Origin: an uncultured Pseudomonadota bacterium
GTDB taxonomy: Bacteria; Pseudomonadota; Gammaproteobacteria; Burkholderiales; Methylophilaceae
Assembly (NCBI GenBank): GCA_903846555.1
Contig: CAINBI010000067.1
Span: 1 to 42,852, forward strand
Direction of reading: 5' to 3'
DNA length: 42,852 nt
Shown here: positions 7,516-16,318 of the stretch, in pieces
Layout: each line of letters opens with the position of its first letter
Numbering within the stretch: the stretch's first letter is position 1
Made by a program: the position numbers and the translations under genes
Notes under the pieces: generated by a model
Databases searched by the model: none
What the model was told of the DNA's origin: nothing
What the model saw: the letters and a program-made list of their open reading frames with translations, nothing else

Positions 7516-8778
7516 TTATCTGCTCTCTAATGGCTGAATTATGCCCGTGCTAATGTAGGCAATTTCATTTTGATTAACTGCTTGTAAAGTGGCGGTATCT
7601 GTAAGCGCAACCACTACGGGTTGCCCAGCCAGGGCCGCTAAATCGACATCAACATTGGTCTCGCCCAAAAAAGTAAGCAGCGAATAACGATAAGATGCTG
7701 AGCTAAAGTCGCCGCCGACTACAATATCCGCCAATGAAACGCTGCGTTCTATGCGCGCCAACATATTATTTAAGCCTTGCAACTGCGGAGGATATTCAAA
7801 TAGCACATCTTGCGCCACTTCCACTTCGACTGGCGGAGGCATGACGGATATTTTTTTATCCACCATATCGCGCTCTAAAAAGGCTTCAGCAATATCCAGC
7901 ATCACGTCTGGCAAGACAAATAAAGATTCTGGTACTTGTGCGATATTTTCTGCGCTTAAATCGGCTAGCTTTGTAATGCTTTGTACTTTTAGCCAAGCCG
8001 CTAGTTCAGAAGAACTCAAACCACCGTCAGATAACATCACACGTTGCCGTGCAATTTTTGCAAGCTCTTGTTGAAACACAGAAGTCATGCGCATCATGCG
8101 TGATTGACTATCGCCAATTTTTTGCGCGATGCGCCAACTTGCATCATCAGCAAAGCCATTTTCGCCTAAGTTTTTCAGAATTTCCGTGCCGCGTTCCATC
8201 CATTTTTGCGCGTTGCCTAAACGACTTTGTGCGGCTTTTAATTTAAATTCAGAGCCAGATTGCACTGCGAGTGAGAAAAAACTTTCAAGCTCATTTAAGT
8301 GCGCCAATAAATTAGTAAGGGTTTCTGCATTTAATTGCCCTACAGCATCACCCGCCGCAATTTGTGAGAACAAATAGCCTAACTCATCATCTTGGCTACC
8401 AAAACTCACCAAGTTTGACAGGGCGGCCAATATCATGCGTGCCAAGCTAGAGAGTTGATACAACCGGCGTTCACTATCCCAAAGCAATAAATCATGCTCT
8501 CGCAGGCGTTTAAGTACGGTTTCTAACTTGGTGTTATCAATATAACTAAGGTGATTTTGCAGTTGTTGTGACGTCCACTCTGGCGCATCTGATCGACCAG
8601 CAATTTCACGCAGTATCGCAAGGCGTATCATCACCTCTTCACTACCACCACGGAACAGAGCAATTAACGCATGAATCACATTGGCTGATTGCAACAACGG
8701 AAACAGTGCATCTACATCACGCGGTAAGATGCCTGGTGATAAAAAATCTTGAAAAGCGTTAGCATCCACGTCAGCCAA
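7516..8778 (-). CDS. JetA/MksF-like kleisin subunit of a Wadjet-type system
   Basis: 420 residues; the first gene of the SMC block. The N-terminal 120 residues have winged-helix character (VMIRLAILREIAG... LKRLREHDLLLW), the middle is helical and could form the neck-binding and linker parts of a kleisin. No enzyme motif is visible. Start is the TTG at 8778 (4 nt after the prfB stop). Its likely Shine-Dalgarno GGGAG is made of the last sense codons of prfB (CAG GGA GTT TAA), so translation is probably coupled to RF2 synthesis. I did not see a clear textbook DUF3375 signature, so the subunit may belong to a diverged Wadjet or MksBEF subtype. Confidence 0.7.
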   Translation of the reverse strand: MADVDANAFQDFLSPGILPRDVDALFPLLQSANVIHALIALFRGGSEEVMIRLAILREIAGRSDAPEWTSQQLQNHLSYIDNTKLETVLKRLREHDLLLWDSERRLYQLSSLARMILAALSNLVSFGSQDDELGYLFSQIAAGDAVGQLNAETLTNLLAHLNELESFFSLAVQSGSEFKLKAAQSRLGNAQKWMERGTEILKNLGENGFADDASWRIAQKIGDSQSRMMRMTSVFQQELAKIARQRVMLSDGGLSSSELAAWLKVQSITKLADLSAENIAQVPESLFVLPDVMLDIAEAFLERDMVDKKISVMPPPVEVEVAQDVLFEYPPQLQGLNNMLARIERSVSLADIVVGGDFSSASYRYSLLTFLGETNVDVDLAALAGQPVVVALTDTATLQAVNQNEIAYISTGIIQPLESR

Positions 8779-8782
8779 AGTT

Positions 8783-9887
8783 TTAAACTCCCTGTTTCAA
8801 ACTTTCCATAATAAACGGGTCTAGGTCGCCATCTAGTACGCCTTGGGTATTGCCGATTTCTACGTTGGTGCGCAAGTCTTTAATACGGCCTTGGTCTAGC
8901 ACGTAACTGCGAATTTGATGTCCCCAGCCGATGTCGGTTTTAGCGTCTTCAAGCGCTTGTTTATCTGCATTACGCTTGTTTAGCTCTAAGTTATACAAGG
9001 CGCCTTTTAGCATACTCATGGCTTCGTCGCGGTTTCGGTGTTGCGAGCGGTCATTTTGACATTGCACCACCACGCCAGTGGGAATATGCGTAATGCGCAC
9101 CGCAGAATCGGTTTTATTGATGTGTTGCCCACCCGCACCAGAAGCGCGATAGGTATCTACGCGTAAATCAGCGGGGTTAATGTCAATTTGAATGCTGTCA
9201 TCCACTTCAGGGAAAATCTGCACGCTGGCAAAGCTGGTGTGGCGCTTGGCGTTAGAATCAAAAGGGGATTTGCGCACCAATCGATGTACGCCATTTTCAG
9301 TACGCAGCGTGCCATAAGCATAATCGCCAGTAATCTTGATAGATGCGCCTTTAATACCCGCCACATCGCCATCTGAAAGTTCTAGCACTTCCACCTTGAA
9401 GCCTTTACGCTCGGCGTAACGCAAATACATGCGCAACAACATATTGCACCAATCTTGCGCCTCAGTGCCGCCACTGCCTGATTGAAATTCCACAAAGCAA
9501 TTGGCGCTATCTAGCTCGCCCGAAAACATACGCTGAAATTCCATCTCGGCGATTTGTTTTTCCAAGGCTTGCGAATCGGTTTGCACACTGATTAGCGTAT
9601 CGTCATCGGCCTCTTCACGCGCCATATCGAAAAGCTCTTTAGCGTCTTTTAAGTTGGTTTCTAGGCCTTGTAGATTATGCACAATCAGTTCTAAACTGCG
9701 CTTTTCTTTGCCTAGTTTTTGTGCTTTTTCGGCATTGTTCCAAATGTTGGGGTCTTCCATCAACCCGTTCACTTCTTCTAAGCGTTGCGACTTAGTCTCA
9801 AAGTCAAAGATACCCCCGAAGGGCGTTATTGCGCTCGACCAAATCGACTAGGCGATTGGCGATAATATTGAGTTGTTCGGCTTCCAT
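8783..9887 (-). CDS. prfB: Peptide chain release factor 2, with programmed +1 frameshift
   Basis: Releases finished peptides at UGA and UAA codons. The ORF track holds only the second frame (8783-9772). The first frame runs from ATG 9887 through 27 codons ([20 protein letters not shown]...LRGYL) to an in-frame TGA at 9806-9804. The sequence CGGGGGTATCTTTGAC at that point is the classic RF2 frameshift site: internal Shine-Dalgarno GGGGG, slippery CTT, UGA, C. After +1 slippage the reading continues [16 protein letters not shown]. Total 367 residues, the normal length. The GGQ catalytic motif is present ([16 protein letters not shown]). The stop-codon recognition region is complete. Downstream neighbours are the Jet-like genes, then the TA pair, then lysS. 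Confidence 0.97.
9804..9818 (-). promoter_or_regulatory. RF2 programmed +1 frameshift signal
   Basis: On the minus strand GGGGGTATCTTTGA: a Shine-Dalgarno-like purine run 3 nt before CTT (9809-9807), then TGA (9806-9804) followed by C. This spacing is the one known to stimulate +1 slippage in bacterial prfB. Low RF2 lets ribosomes stall at UGA and shift, making full-length RF2. Confidence 0.95.
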
Positions 9888-9919
9888 AATGGCTTCTATA
9901 AATGACTTGCATTGCTGTT

Positions 9920-9955
9920 AAAAGGCGACATTATACAGTAAAGGGTGCGCCTTTT
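9920..9955 (-). promoter_or_regulatory. Candidate prfB-operon promoter inside a weak stem-loop
   Basis: The minus strand carries TATAAT (9935-9930) about 45 bp upstream of the prfB ATG, a good -10 match, without a clear -35. It sits in the loop between AAAAGGCG and CGCCTTTT (arms 9948-9955 and 9920-9927), which could act as the terminator of the upstream M29-like gene. Both readings are tentative. Confidence 0.4.
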
Positions 9956-11064
9956 TATTCCACTCCAACGCGCCAAGCGCCATCACGATAAATCACCTGT
10001 TCATCTAGCGTGACTTGTTCGGTGACGGCAAAAACATCGATGTGATATTTGCCGTCGCCACGCTTGAAATTGGGTTTGCCATAAACTCCGTGTTTGGCAC
10101 CTAAGGATAAATGCACTCCGCACATGCGCTCAAAACTGCCTATATCGCTAACAGTACGATCTTTGCTAAAGGCGCGGTTTAGGCCAAAGCCGATTTCACG
10201 TAGCCAAACCACCTGTTCGTCAGCGCGAATATTAGCTAGTACGACATCAAATTCTGGCGTACTGTCTTCAGTAGCCACCACTTTGCCTTTTTCAACAATT
10301 AGGGTGATGGGTTTGGCTGGGCGATTGACTCGATATTGCGTATCGCCAAAAGCAAAAATTCGCACGCGGCCATGTACGGCTTCAAGATCGAGCGCTTCGG
10401 TGAATACTTCGCCTATGGGAAACTGCCCGCCCATATTTTGCATCTCGCTGTAATCGCCCACATTAAGTTTGGCTGATTCAAAAGGTGAAGCAAAAATCAA
10501 GCGCGCATCAGGAAACTGATTACCTCCGCTATCTAGACAAGCACATTGTGCTTGGTCGATAATGGCTTTCAGACCGCAACCTACTCCGCGAAAATACACG
10601 GGGTCATACGCCAGCGCATCAATGTAGTAACGCACCTCTTCGCCAACCATACGACTTAAATGCGGATGCTCTATCACTTTAAGTCCGCGCTTAAACAGCT
10701 CAACACGTATGCGAAAAGCCTCTAGCCTGAAGTTGGTCGATTGCACTAAAACCACCAAGTCCGAGGAGGCTAATCCAGCAAACACGGCTAGTACAGCATC
10801 AGGGCTATGTTTGCTAAAATCGATGAATTGCGCCTCTGGCAGGCAGCGCTGGTAGGCTTGCGTTAAAATATTAGCCAATTCACAATCGACATCAAAAACC
10901 ACCACCGCTTTAAGTGGGGCAGCGTGCTGAAATATCTGAGTCAATATGTCGTGCAAATTCTTTTCAGCAATGCAAACTAGATCGACGCTGATACTATTTA
11001 GCTTGATTAGATCAGAGCTTCTATTGTGTTCGTTGGAATAATCTATACTGAGAATTGCCGTCAT
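9955..11064 (-). CDS. M29-family aminopeptidase-like metalloprotein
   Basis: 369 residues from ATG 11064. The C-terminal half matches the M29 (thermophilic aminopeptidase T/AmpS, also NicX-type dioxygenase) family: presumptive metal ligands Glu219 in FPIGEVFTEA, Glu290 in LREIGFGLN, His318 in CGVHLSLG, and His341/Asp343 in KYHIDV. All five can be placed in the right order and spacing. The N-terminal half (1-160) resembles the smaller domain of the family but is less clear. The ORF-track start (11127) lies inside the arsC-like gene; the ATG at 11064 is 1 nt after that gene's stop and is preferred. Substrate is unknown: peptidase or a related metal-dependent activity. Confidence 0.7.
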   Translation of the reverse strand: MTAILSIDYSNEHNRSSDLIKLNSISVDLVCIAEKNLHDILTQIFQHAAPLKAVVVFDVDCELANILTQAYQRCLPEAQFIDFSKHSPDAVLAVFAGLASSDLVVLVQSTNFRLEAFRIRVELFKRGLKVIEHPHLSRMVGEEVRYYIDALAYDPVYFRGVGCGLKAIIDQAQCACLDSGGNQFPDARLIFASPFESAKLNVGDYSEMQNMGGQFPIGEVFTEALDLEAVHGRVRIFAFGDTQYRVNRPAKPITLIVEKGKVVATEDSTPEFDVVLANIRADEQVVWLREIGFGLNRAFSKDRTVSDIGSFERMCGVHLSLGAKHGVYGKPNFKRGDGKYHIDVFAVTEQVTLDEQVIYRDGAWRVGVE

Positions 11065-11065
11065 T

Positions 11066-11494
11066 TTATTGGGCTGTTTTGGCAGCAACATTGACCACTT
11101 CACCATCTTCTTTAGTAAAAGTGCCAATATTTTGATTTTCTAACATGTCTAACACTAGTTCAGACGGACGACATAACCTCACACCTTTTGTGGTCACTAC
11201 GATGGGTCTATTGATTAAAATCGGATATTGCATCATGGCGTCAATCAACACATCGTCAGTGAGCGTTAAGTCATCTAAACCAAGGTCATTATATGGTGTG
11301 CCTTTTTCGCGCAATAAATCGCGAGGATTAATACCCATAGCGCCCACCAGCTCAAGTAAACGTTCACGCGTAGGCGGCGTTTTGACATATTCGATTACCT
11401 CAGGCTCAACGCCGCTGGCTTGAATCATGGCCAAAGTATTACGCGAAGTACCGCAGGCAGGGTTATGGTAAATCGTTACTTTATTGTTAGGCAT
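11066..11494 (-). CDS. arsC: ArsC-family arsenate reductase (glutaredoxin type)
   Basis: 142 residues of the ArsC/Spx fold. The active-site segment YHNPACGTSRNTLAMI (Cys14) and the later basic segments KTPPTRERL and LINRPIVVTTKG match glutaredoxin-dependent arsenate reductases, including the arginines that hold arsenate. There is no arsR, arsB or acr3 next to it, so this may be a housekeeping ArsC (as in many proteobacteria) and not part of an arsenic operon. It is followed after 1 nt by the M29-like gene, suggesting one transcript. Divergent from pstS. Confidence 0.88.
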   Translation of the reverse strand: MPNNKVTIYHNPACGTSRNTLAMIQASGVEPEVIEYVKTPPTRERLLELVGAMGINPRDLLREKGTPYNDLGLDDLTLTDDVLIDAMMQYPILINRPIVVTTKGVRLCRPSELVLDMLENQNIGTFTKEDGEVVNVAAKTAQ

Positions 11495-11664
11495 CTGATT
11501 TAAGCTTTATCATTATAATATTCAATTAATGTCATTTTATACTTTTTAAATGGTTAAAAGCACCTCAAACCAAAGACAATTGAAGTAGTGCAATAGACGA
11601 TTGAAATTCTGTGCCATCGCCTTCAGAACATGATAGAAGTGGCTACAAATTTCCATTTTCACAT

Positions 11665-11698
11665 TTGTCATAAACCTGTCATATTAGGTGTTTAATAT
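11665..11698 (+). promoter_or_regulatory. Pho box and -10 element of the pst operon
   Basis: TTGTCATAAACCTGTCAT (11665-11682) is two 7-bp PhoB half-sites separated by 4 bp, one mismatch from CTGTCAT repeats. TAATAT (11693-11698) follows 10 bp later as the -10. A Pho box in place of the -35 is the normal layout of PhoB-activated promoters. It predicts induction under phosphate limitation. Confidence 0.88.
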
Positions 11699-11742
11699 TC
11701 GCATCAGTTTAAGAAACAAATTTTAACTCTAATGGAGATTTC

Positions 11743-12735
11743 ATGAACACAATGCTAACTAAATCTATGCGTATTGCAGCTTTAATTGCTGTTACCTTCT
11801 CAACTTCACACGTTTTTGCTGCGGACAAAATCATTAAAATTGATGGTTCAAGCACGGTATATCCGATCACTGAAGCGATGGCTGAAGAGTTTCAAAAGGC
11901 GCAAAAAGTAAAAGTCACTGTAGGTGAATCAGGTACTGGCGGTGGTTTTAAAAAATTCTGCCGTGGTGAAACAGATATTTCTGATGCATCTCGCCCAATT
12001 TCACAAAAAGAAATGGATTCTTGTAAAGAAGCAGGTATTCAATACATTGAATTGCCAATTGCTTATGATGCTTTAACTGTTGTAGTTAACTCAAAAAATG
12101 ACTGGGTAAAAAGCCTAAGCGTTGATGAACTAAAAAACATCTGGAAACCAGGTTCTAGTGTTAAAAACTGGAAACAAGTTAACGCAGCGTATCCAGATAA
12201 AGCAATGGGTTTATATGGTCCAGGGACTGCTTCTGGTACGTTTGATTACTTCACTGAAGCCGTAAATGGTAAAGCTAAAGCCAGTCGTACAGACTACACG
12301 CCATCAGAAGATGATAACGTATTAGTACAAGGCGTTTCAGGCAATGTAGGCGGTTTAGCTTACTTTGGTTATGCTTACTACGAAGAAAATAAAGACAAAT
12401 TAAGAGCCATCCCTATCTCAGCTAAAGCAGGTTCACCAGCTGTAATGCCATCACCAGAAGCTGTAAAAGATGGTACTTACCAACCTCTTTCACGCCCACT
12501 ATTCATCTACGTGAACGCTACAGCGGCAGCTTTCAAGCCTGAAGTTAAAGCTTTTGTAAATTTCTACTTAGAAAATGCACCAAAATTAGTGGCTGAAGTT
12601 AAATACGTACCTTTGCCAAGCGAAGATTATGTTGCAGTAAAAGAGCACTTTAAAGCAATGAAACCAGGTACAGGTTTTGGTGGTAAAAATGAAGTGGGTA
12701 TCAAAATTAAAGACTTAATTAACAGAATTAAATAA
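11743..12735 (+). CDS. pstS: Phosphate ABC transporter, periplasmic binding protein
   Basis: 330 residues. Captures phosphate in the periplasm and hands it to PstCA. A Sec signal peptide ends near residue 26 (HVFA before [15 protein letters not shown]). The phosphate-binding signatures of PstS are visible: [41 protein letters not shown] and the [14 protein letters not shown] segment. Start ATG with GGAG 5 nt upstream. Leads the pst operon behind the Pho box; a hairpin follows the stop codon, which fits higher expression of the binding protein than of the permease. Confidence 0.96.
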   Translation: MNTMLTKSMRIAALIAVTFSTSHVFAADKIIKIDGSSTVYPITEAMAEEFQKAQKVKVTVGESGTGGGFKKFCRGETDISDASRPISQKEMDSCKEAGIQYIELPIAYDALTVVVNSKNDWVKSLSVDELKNIWKPGSSVKNWKQVNAAYPDKAMGLYGPGTASGTFDYFTEAVNGKAKASRTDYTPSEDDNVLVQGVSGNVGGLAYFGYAYYEENKDKLRAIPISAKAGSPAVMPSPEAVKDGTYQPLSRPLFIYVNATAAAFKPEVKAFVNFYLENAPKLVAEVKYVPLPSEDYVAVKEHFKAMKPGTGFGGKNEVGIKIKDLINRIK

Positions 12736-12755
12736 GTCATAAAAGTAATGTAAGC

Positions 12756-12787
12756 AAAAAGGGGCGGGCTTGTACCGCTCCCTTTTT
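12756..12787 (+). terminator. Attenuating hairpin between pstS and pstC
   Basis: AAAAAGGGGCGG, a 7-nt loop, CCGCTCCCTTTTT: 12 base pairs with one bulged T, ending in five Ts. It is a plausible partial terminator that lowers pstC-A-B transcription relative to pstS, or a structure that protects the pstS mRNA 3' end. Confidence 0.65.
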
Positions 12788-12843
12788 AAAATAATGAAGT
12801 TTATCAAACCGTTTAATATCGTTACAATCATAAAAGTCACAAT

Positions 12844-13791
12844 ATGAACACTGCAATCAATATGCAAAATCAATCTATCGCGTTATCCATTAGCCCTAGT
12901 TTGGCTAAAAATGTCCGCAGAAACATTAAAGAACGTTTAATTGAGTTCATTTTAATGCTGGCGGCGCTTTCTGCTGTATTTACGACGTTTGCTATTGTGG
13001 CGATTCTTTTGTATGAATCTTTAGGTTTTTTTAAAGTAGTTTCTTTAGTTGAGTTTTTTACTGCCACCGAATGGACCCCGCTTTTTGAAGATGCGCATTA
13101 TGGCATTATGCCGTTAGTGTCTGGTACTCTCACTACTTCAGCAGTGGCGCTTGCGGTTGCCGTACCAGTAGGTACAATCGGTGCAATTTATCTTTCTGAA
13201 TTTGCCTCACACAAAGTACGTGAAATTGTTAAACCCATGTTAGAACTACTGGTGGGCGTACCAACCATTGCATTTGGTTACTTTGCCCTGCTTTTTGTTA
13301 CACCACTTTTACAAAAAATATTCCCTGAACTTCCTGGCTTCAACATGTTGGGTGCAGGGATTGTGATGGGTGTAATGATTGTCCCTTATATTGCTTCAGT
13401 CGCTGAAGATGCCATGCGCGCAGTGCCGATGAGTATGCGTGAGGGCTCTTACGCGATGGGCGCTACACGCTTCCAAACCGCACTCCGAGTAGTTACTCCC
13501 GCAGCTGTTTCTGGCATCGTAGCAGCATATATTTTAGCTATTTCCCGCGCGGTGGGTGAAACGATGGTCGTCGCTGTGGCGGCTGGTCAGCAGCCGACTT
13601 TAACGTTCAACCCGATGGAAGGTGCTGCGACCATTACTGCCTATATTGTGCAAGTGGCTATGGGCGATTTACCGCATGGCAGCATTGGTTACCAGAGTAT
13701 TTTTGCTGCGGGCTTGGTGCTATTTGTGCTCACTTTAGTTTTTAATATTATTGGTCATGTCGTGCGTAAAAAATACCGCGAACAATATTAA
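12844..13791 (+). CDS. pstC: Phosphate ABC transporter permease PstC
   Basis: 315 residues with about six hydrophobic segments; forms the inner-membrane channel with PstA. The permease coupling loop is seen as EDAMRAVPMSMREGSYAMGATRFQTALRVVTPAA (the EAA-type loop that docks on PstB). Followed after 36 bp by pstA. Weak Shine-Dalgarno; a second in-frame ATG occurs 8 codons in (MQNQS). Confidence 0.95.
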   Translation: MNTAINMQNQSIALSISPSLAKNVRRNIKERLIEFILMLAALSAVFTTFAIVAILLYESLGFFKVVSLVEFFTATEWTPLFEDAHYGIMPLVSGTLTTSAVALAVAVPVGTIGAIYLSEFASHKVREIVKPMLELLVGVPTIAFGYFALLFVTPLLQKIFPELPGFNMLGAGIVMGVMIVPYIASVAEDAMRAVPMSMREGSYAMGATRFQTALRVVTPAAVSGIVAAYILAISRAVGETMVVAVAAGQQPTLTFNPMEGAATITAYIVQVAMGDLPHGSIGYQSIFAAGLVLFVLTLVFNIIGHVVRKKYREQY

Positions 13792-13827
13792 AGTGCAATA
13801 TATTAAATCAGCTAAATGGAATCCGAT

Positions 13828-14781
13828 ATGACCACTCAAACCTTAAAAACTAAAGCTACCGTGCTTGAAAACCTAGTGGCCGTGCGCGCAATGATCCGCC
13901 GCCATAAGCGCAATGACATTATTTTTGCAGCAGTTGGCTTACTCGCCTTAATGTTAGGTTTGCTAACACTATTAACCTTGTTTCTTGACTTGGTAATGGA
14001 TGGTTATCCACGCTTTAACCTTACATTTTTTAGTGAATTTCCATCACGCCGCGCAGCTAATGCTGGCTTACTATCAGCATGGGTTGGTTCAGTTTTAGTG
14101 ATGATAGTGACTTTTTTAACTGCAGTTCCAATGGGTGTAGCAGCGGGATTGTACCTAGAAGAATATGCCCCGAAAAATTGGTTTTCTGATTTAATTGAAA
14201 TTAACGTATCTAATCTAGCGGGCGTACCTTCTATTATTTACGGCTTACTCGCGCTTGGACTTTTTGTGTATGGCTTAGGCTTGGGAGAAAGCATTTTAAC
14301 CGCTGGCTTAACGCTAGGTTTGTTAACACTACCAGTGGTGATTGTTTCTACCCGTGAGGCCATCCGGGGAATTCCAGTTGCCATTCGTGAAGCTGCGTAT
14401 GCCGTAGGCGCAACCAAATGGCAGGTGGTAAAAGATCATGTTGTTAAATATTCCCAAGGAGGTATTTTAACGGGTGTAATTATTGGTATGTCTCGTGCAA
14501 TCGGTGAAACTGCCCCGATTATCACCATAGGCGCACTCACATTTATTGCATTCTTGCCACCTTCGCCTATTTCTGATGTTGCACCATTTATTAATTTTGA
14601 ATGGCTAGGCTCAGGCTTTACAGTGTTACCAATCCAAATGTTTAACTGGCTATCGCGCCCAGACCACGCTTTCGCCACAAATGCAGCGGCTACTGGTGCC
14701 ATTATTATTGTTGTAACGCTCATGATGAACGGTACAGCCATCTATTTGCGCTATAAAATTCGCAAAAACATCAAGTGGTAA
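13828..14781 (+). CDS. pstA: Phosphate ABC transporter permease PstA
   Basis: 317 residues, partner of PstC. Multiple membrane segments and an EAA-like loop (STREAIRGIPVAIREAAYAVGATKWQVVKDHV). I prefer the ATG at 13828 (MTTQTLK), which has GGAA upstream, over 13816; the difference is 4 residues. Same operon as pstC and pstB. Confidence 0.95.
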   Translation: MTTQTLKTKATVLENLVAVRAMIRRHKRNDIIFAAVGLLALMLGLLTLLTLFLDLVMDGYPRFNLTFFSEFPSRRAANAGLLSAWVGSVLVMIVTFLTAVPMGVAAGLYLEEYAPKNWFSDLIEINVSNLAGVPSIIYGLLALGLFVYGLGLGESILTAGLTLGLLTLPVVIVSTREAIRGIPVAIREAAYAVGATKWQVVKDHVVKYSQGGILTGVIIGMSRAIGETAPIITIGALTFIAFLPPSPISDVAPFINFEWLGSGFTVLPIQMFNWLSRPDHAFATNAAATGAIIIVVTLMMNGTAIYLRYKIRKNIKW

Positions 14782-14848
14782 AACTAGCAGATTAAAAGCT
14801 GGCTGAATAAAATGAACAAAGCAATTTGTAAATATATTAGGGAACAAC

Positions 14849-15628
14849 ATGATTAACGCTACAACCGCACTCAAAGCAGAATCACGCGAGCTTAATTTCT
14901 TTTATAGCAATGGTAACCAAGCACTTAAAAGCGTAAGCATGCCCTTGTATGAAAATAAAATCACGGCACTCATTGGCCCTTCTGGCTGCGGAAAATCAAC
15001 CTTTTTACGCTGCTTTAATCGCATGCATGACTTATACCCTGGCAATAAGTATGAAGGCCAAATCGTCATGCATCCAGATAACACGAACATTTTGGAAGCT
15101 GGGGTTGACCCGATTGAAGTGCGGATGCGCATTAGCATGGTGTTTCAAAAACCGAACCCGTTTCCTAAGTCTATTTTCGAAAACGTAGCCTATGGTTTAC
15201 GTGTACGCGGTGAAAAAAACCAGCGCACCTTGGCGGATAAAGTAGAAGAAGCCTTAAAAGGTGCCGCACTATGGAATGAAGTTAAAGATCGCCAGCAAGA
15301 CCTTGCTTTTAACCTATCTGGCGGCCAGCAACAACGCTTGTGTATTGCGCGCGCACTGGCAACCGACCCAGAAATCATGTTATTTGATGAGCCTACCTCC
15401 GCACTAGACCCAATTGCCACAGCCAACATTGAAGAGTTGATGAGTGAGTTAAAAAACAAACTGACTATTTTGGTGGTTACGCATAATATGCAACAAGCGG
15501 CACGCGTGTCGGATTACACCGCTTATATGTATTTAGGTGAGCTCATGGAATATGGCGACACAGACACCATTTTCACCCGCCCTACCCGCAAAGAAACTGA
15601 AGATTACATCACAGGCAAGTTTGGCTAA
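14849..15628 (+). CDS. pstB: Phosphate ABC transporter ATPase PstB
   Basis: 259 residues; hydrolyses ATP to drive phosphate import. Walker [10 protein letters not shown], signature [15 protein letters not shown], Walker [14 protein letters not shown], and the H-loop VTHNM are complete. AGGGA lies 6 nt before the ATG. In many bacteria phoU follows; here the next 297 bp are non-coding and then yajC begins, so phoU and phoBR are not in this cluster. Confidence 0.97.
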   Translation: MINATTALKAESRELNFFYSNGNQALKSVSMPLYENKITALIGPSGCGKSTFLRCFNRMHDLYPGNKYEGQIVMHPDNTNILEAGVDPIEVRMRISMVFQKPNPFPKSIFENVAYGLRVRGEKNQRTLADKVEEALKGAALWNEVKDRQQDLAFNLSGGQQQRLCIARALATDPEIMLFDEPTSALDPIATANIEELMSELKNKLTILVVTHNMQQAARVSDYTAYMYLGELMEYGDTDTIFTRPTRKETEDYITGKFG

Positions 15629-15925
15629 GCCTAGTTGCGCATAATTTCTTCATTAACACTCTTCAGAGAATGACGATTATTGTGTATTTCAATTGTGTAT
15701 TTCAATCATATTGATAATGTTGAAAAACTGACGGCTCAATTAAACAGCTTCAGTTTCCCTTTCTCTCATAACCAATCTGCCAAACACCCTTATAAATCTT
15801 AATGCTAAGCACGATTGCATCACCACAATCAACGACCCATCTTATCTGCAACAACTGAAACTCTGTGTTAAAATCCGAAGCTAATTTTTTAACTATGCCA
15901 GTCAATTTCATAAGAAGGTAATATC
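15629..15925. other. Intergenic region pstB-yajC with a 13-bp tandem duplication
   Basis: No gene is visible in these 297 bp. ATTGTGTATTTCA occurs twice in direct tandem (15679-15704). The queA/tgt genes that often precede yajC are absent. A weak TTAAAAT -10-like element occurs around 15870, but no convincing -35. Confidence 0.6.
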
Positions 15926-16243
15926 GTGTTTATATCAAATGCATACGCAGCATCTGCTTCATCAGCCACAGACTTAATGAGTTCTCTACCGCTTGTCGTG
16001 ATTTTTGTGTTGTTCTTCTTCATGATTATTCGCCCGCAAATGAAACAAGCAAAAGAACAGCGCAATATGATTGCTGCTTTGCAAAAAGGTGACGAAGTGG
16101 TTACCAGTGGCGGCATTGTAGGTAAGGTAACCAAAGTAACCGACACTTTTGTCAGTGTTGAAGTTGCTGCAAATACAGAAATCACCGTACAAAAACAAGC
16201 GATTCAAAGCGCTTTACCAAAAGGTACGATTAAGAATATTTAG
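15926..16243 (+). CDS. yajC: Sec translocase accessory subunit YajC
   Basis: 105 residues with one N-terminal membrane segment (LPLVVIFVLFFFMIIRPQMKQAKEQ) and the YajC soluble part (LQKGDEVVTSGGIVGKVTKV). GTG start with AAGAAGG about 8 nt upstream. First gene of yajC-secD-secF. Confidence 0.95.
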   Translation: MFISNAYAASASSATDLMSSLPLVVIFVLFFFMIIRPQMKQAKEQRNMIAALQKGDEVVTSGGIVGKVTKVTDTFVSVEVAANTEITVQKQAIQSALPKGTIKNI

Positions 16244-16318
16244 TCATCAACACTAAGTATATTCAAAATTAACACCTGACTTTATAAACCACACATCGTT
16301 TTTGACTAGAGCCTCACT

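Noticed and set aside
8783-9887. Apparent frameshift or sequencing error at the start of prfB
   Set aside because: The in-frame TGA is preceded by the well-known RF2 slippery sequence and internal Shine-Dalgarno, so it is programmed frameshifting.
2132-9887. Integrase, att sites or direct repeats bordering the accessory block between prfB and lysS
   Set aside because: None seen; the block has no recombinase, and the gaps at both edges are 4-5 bp.
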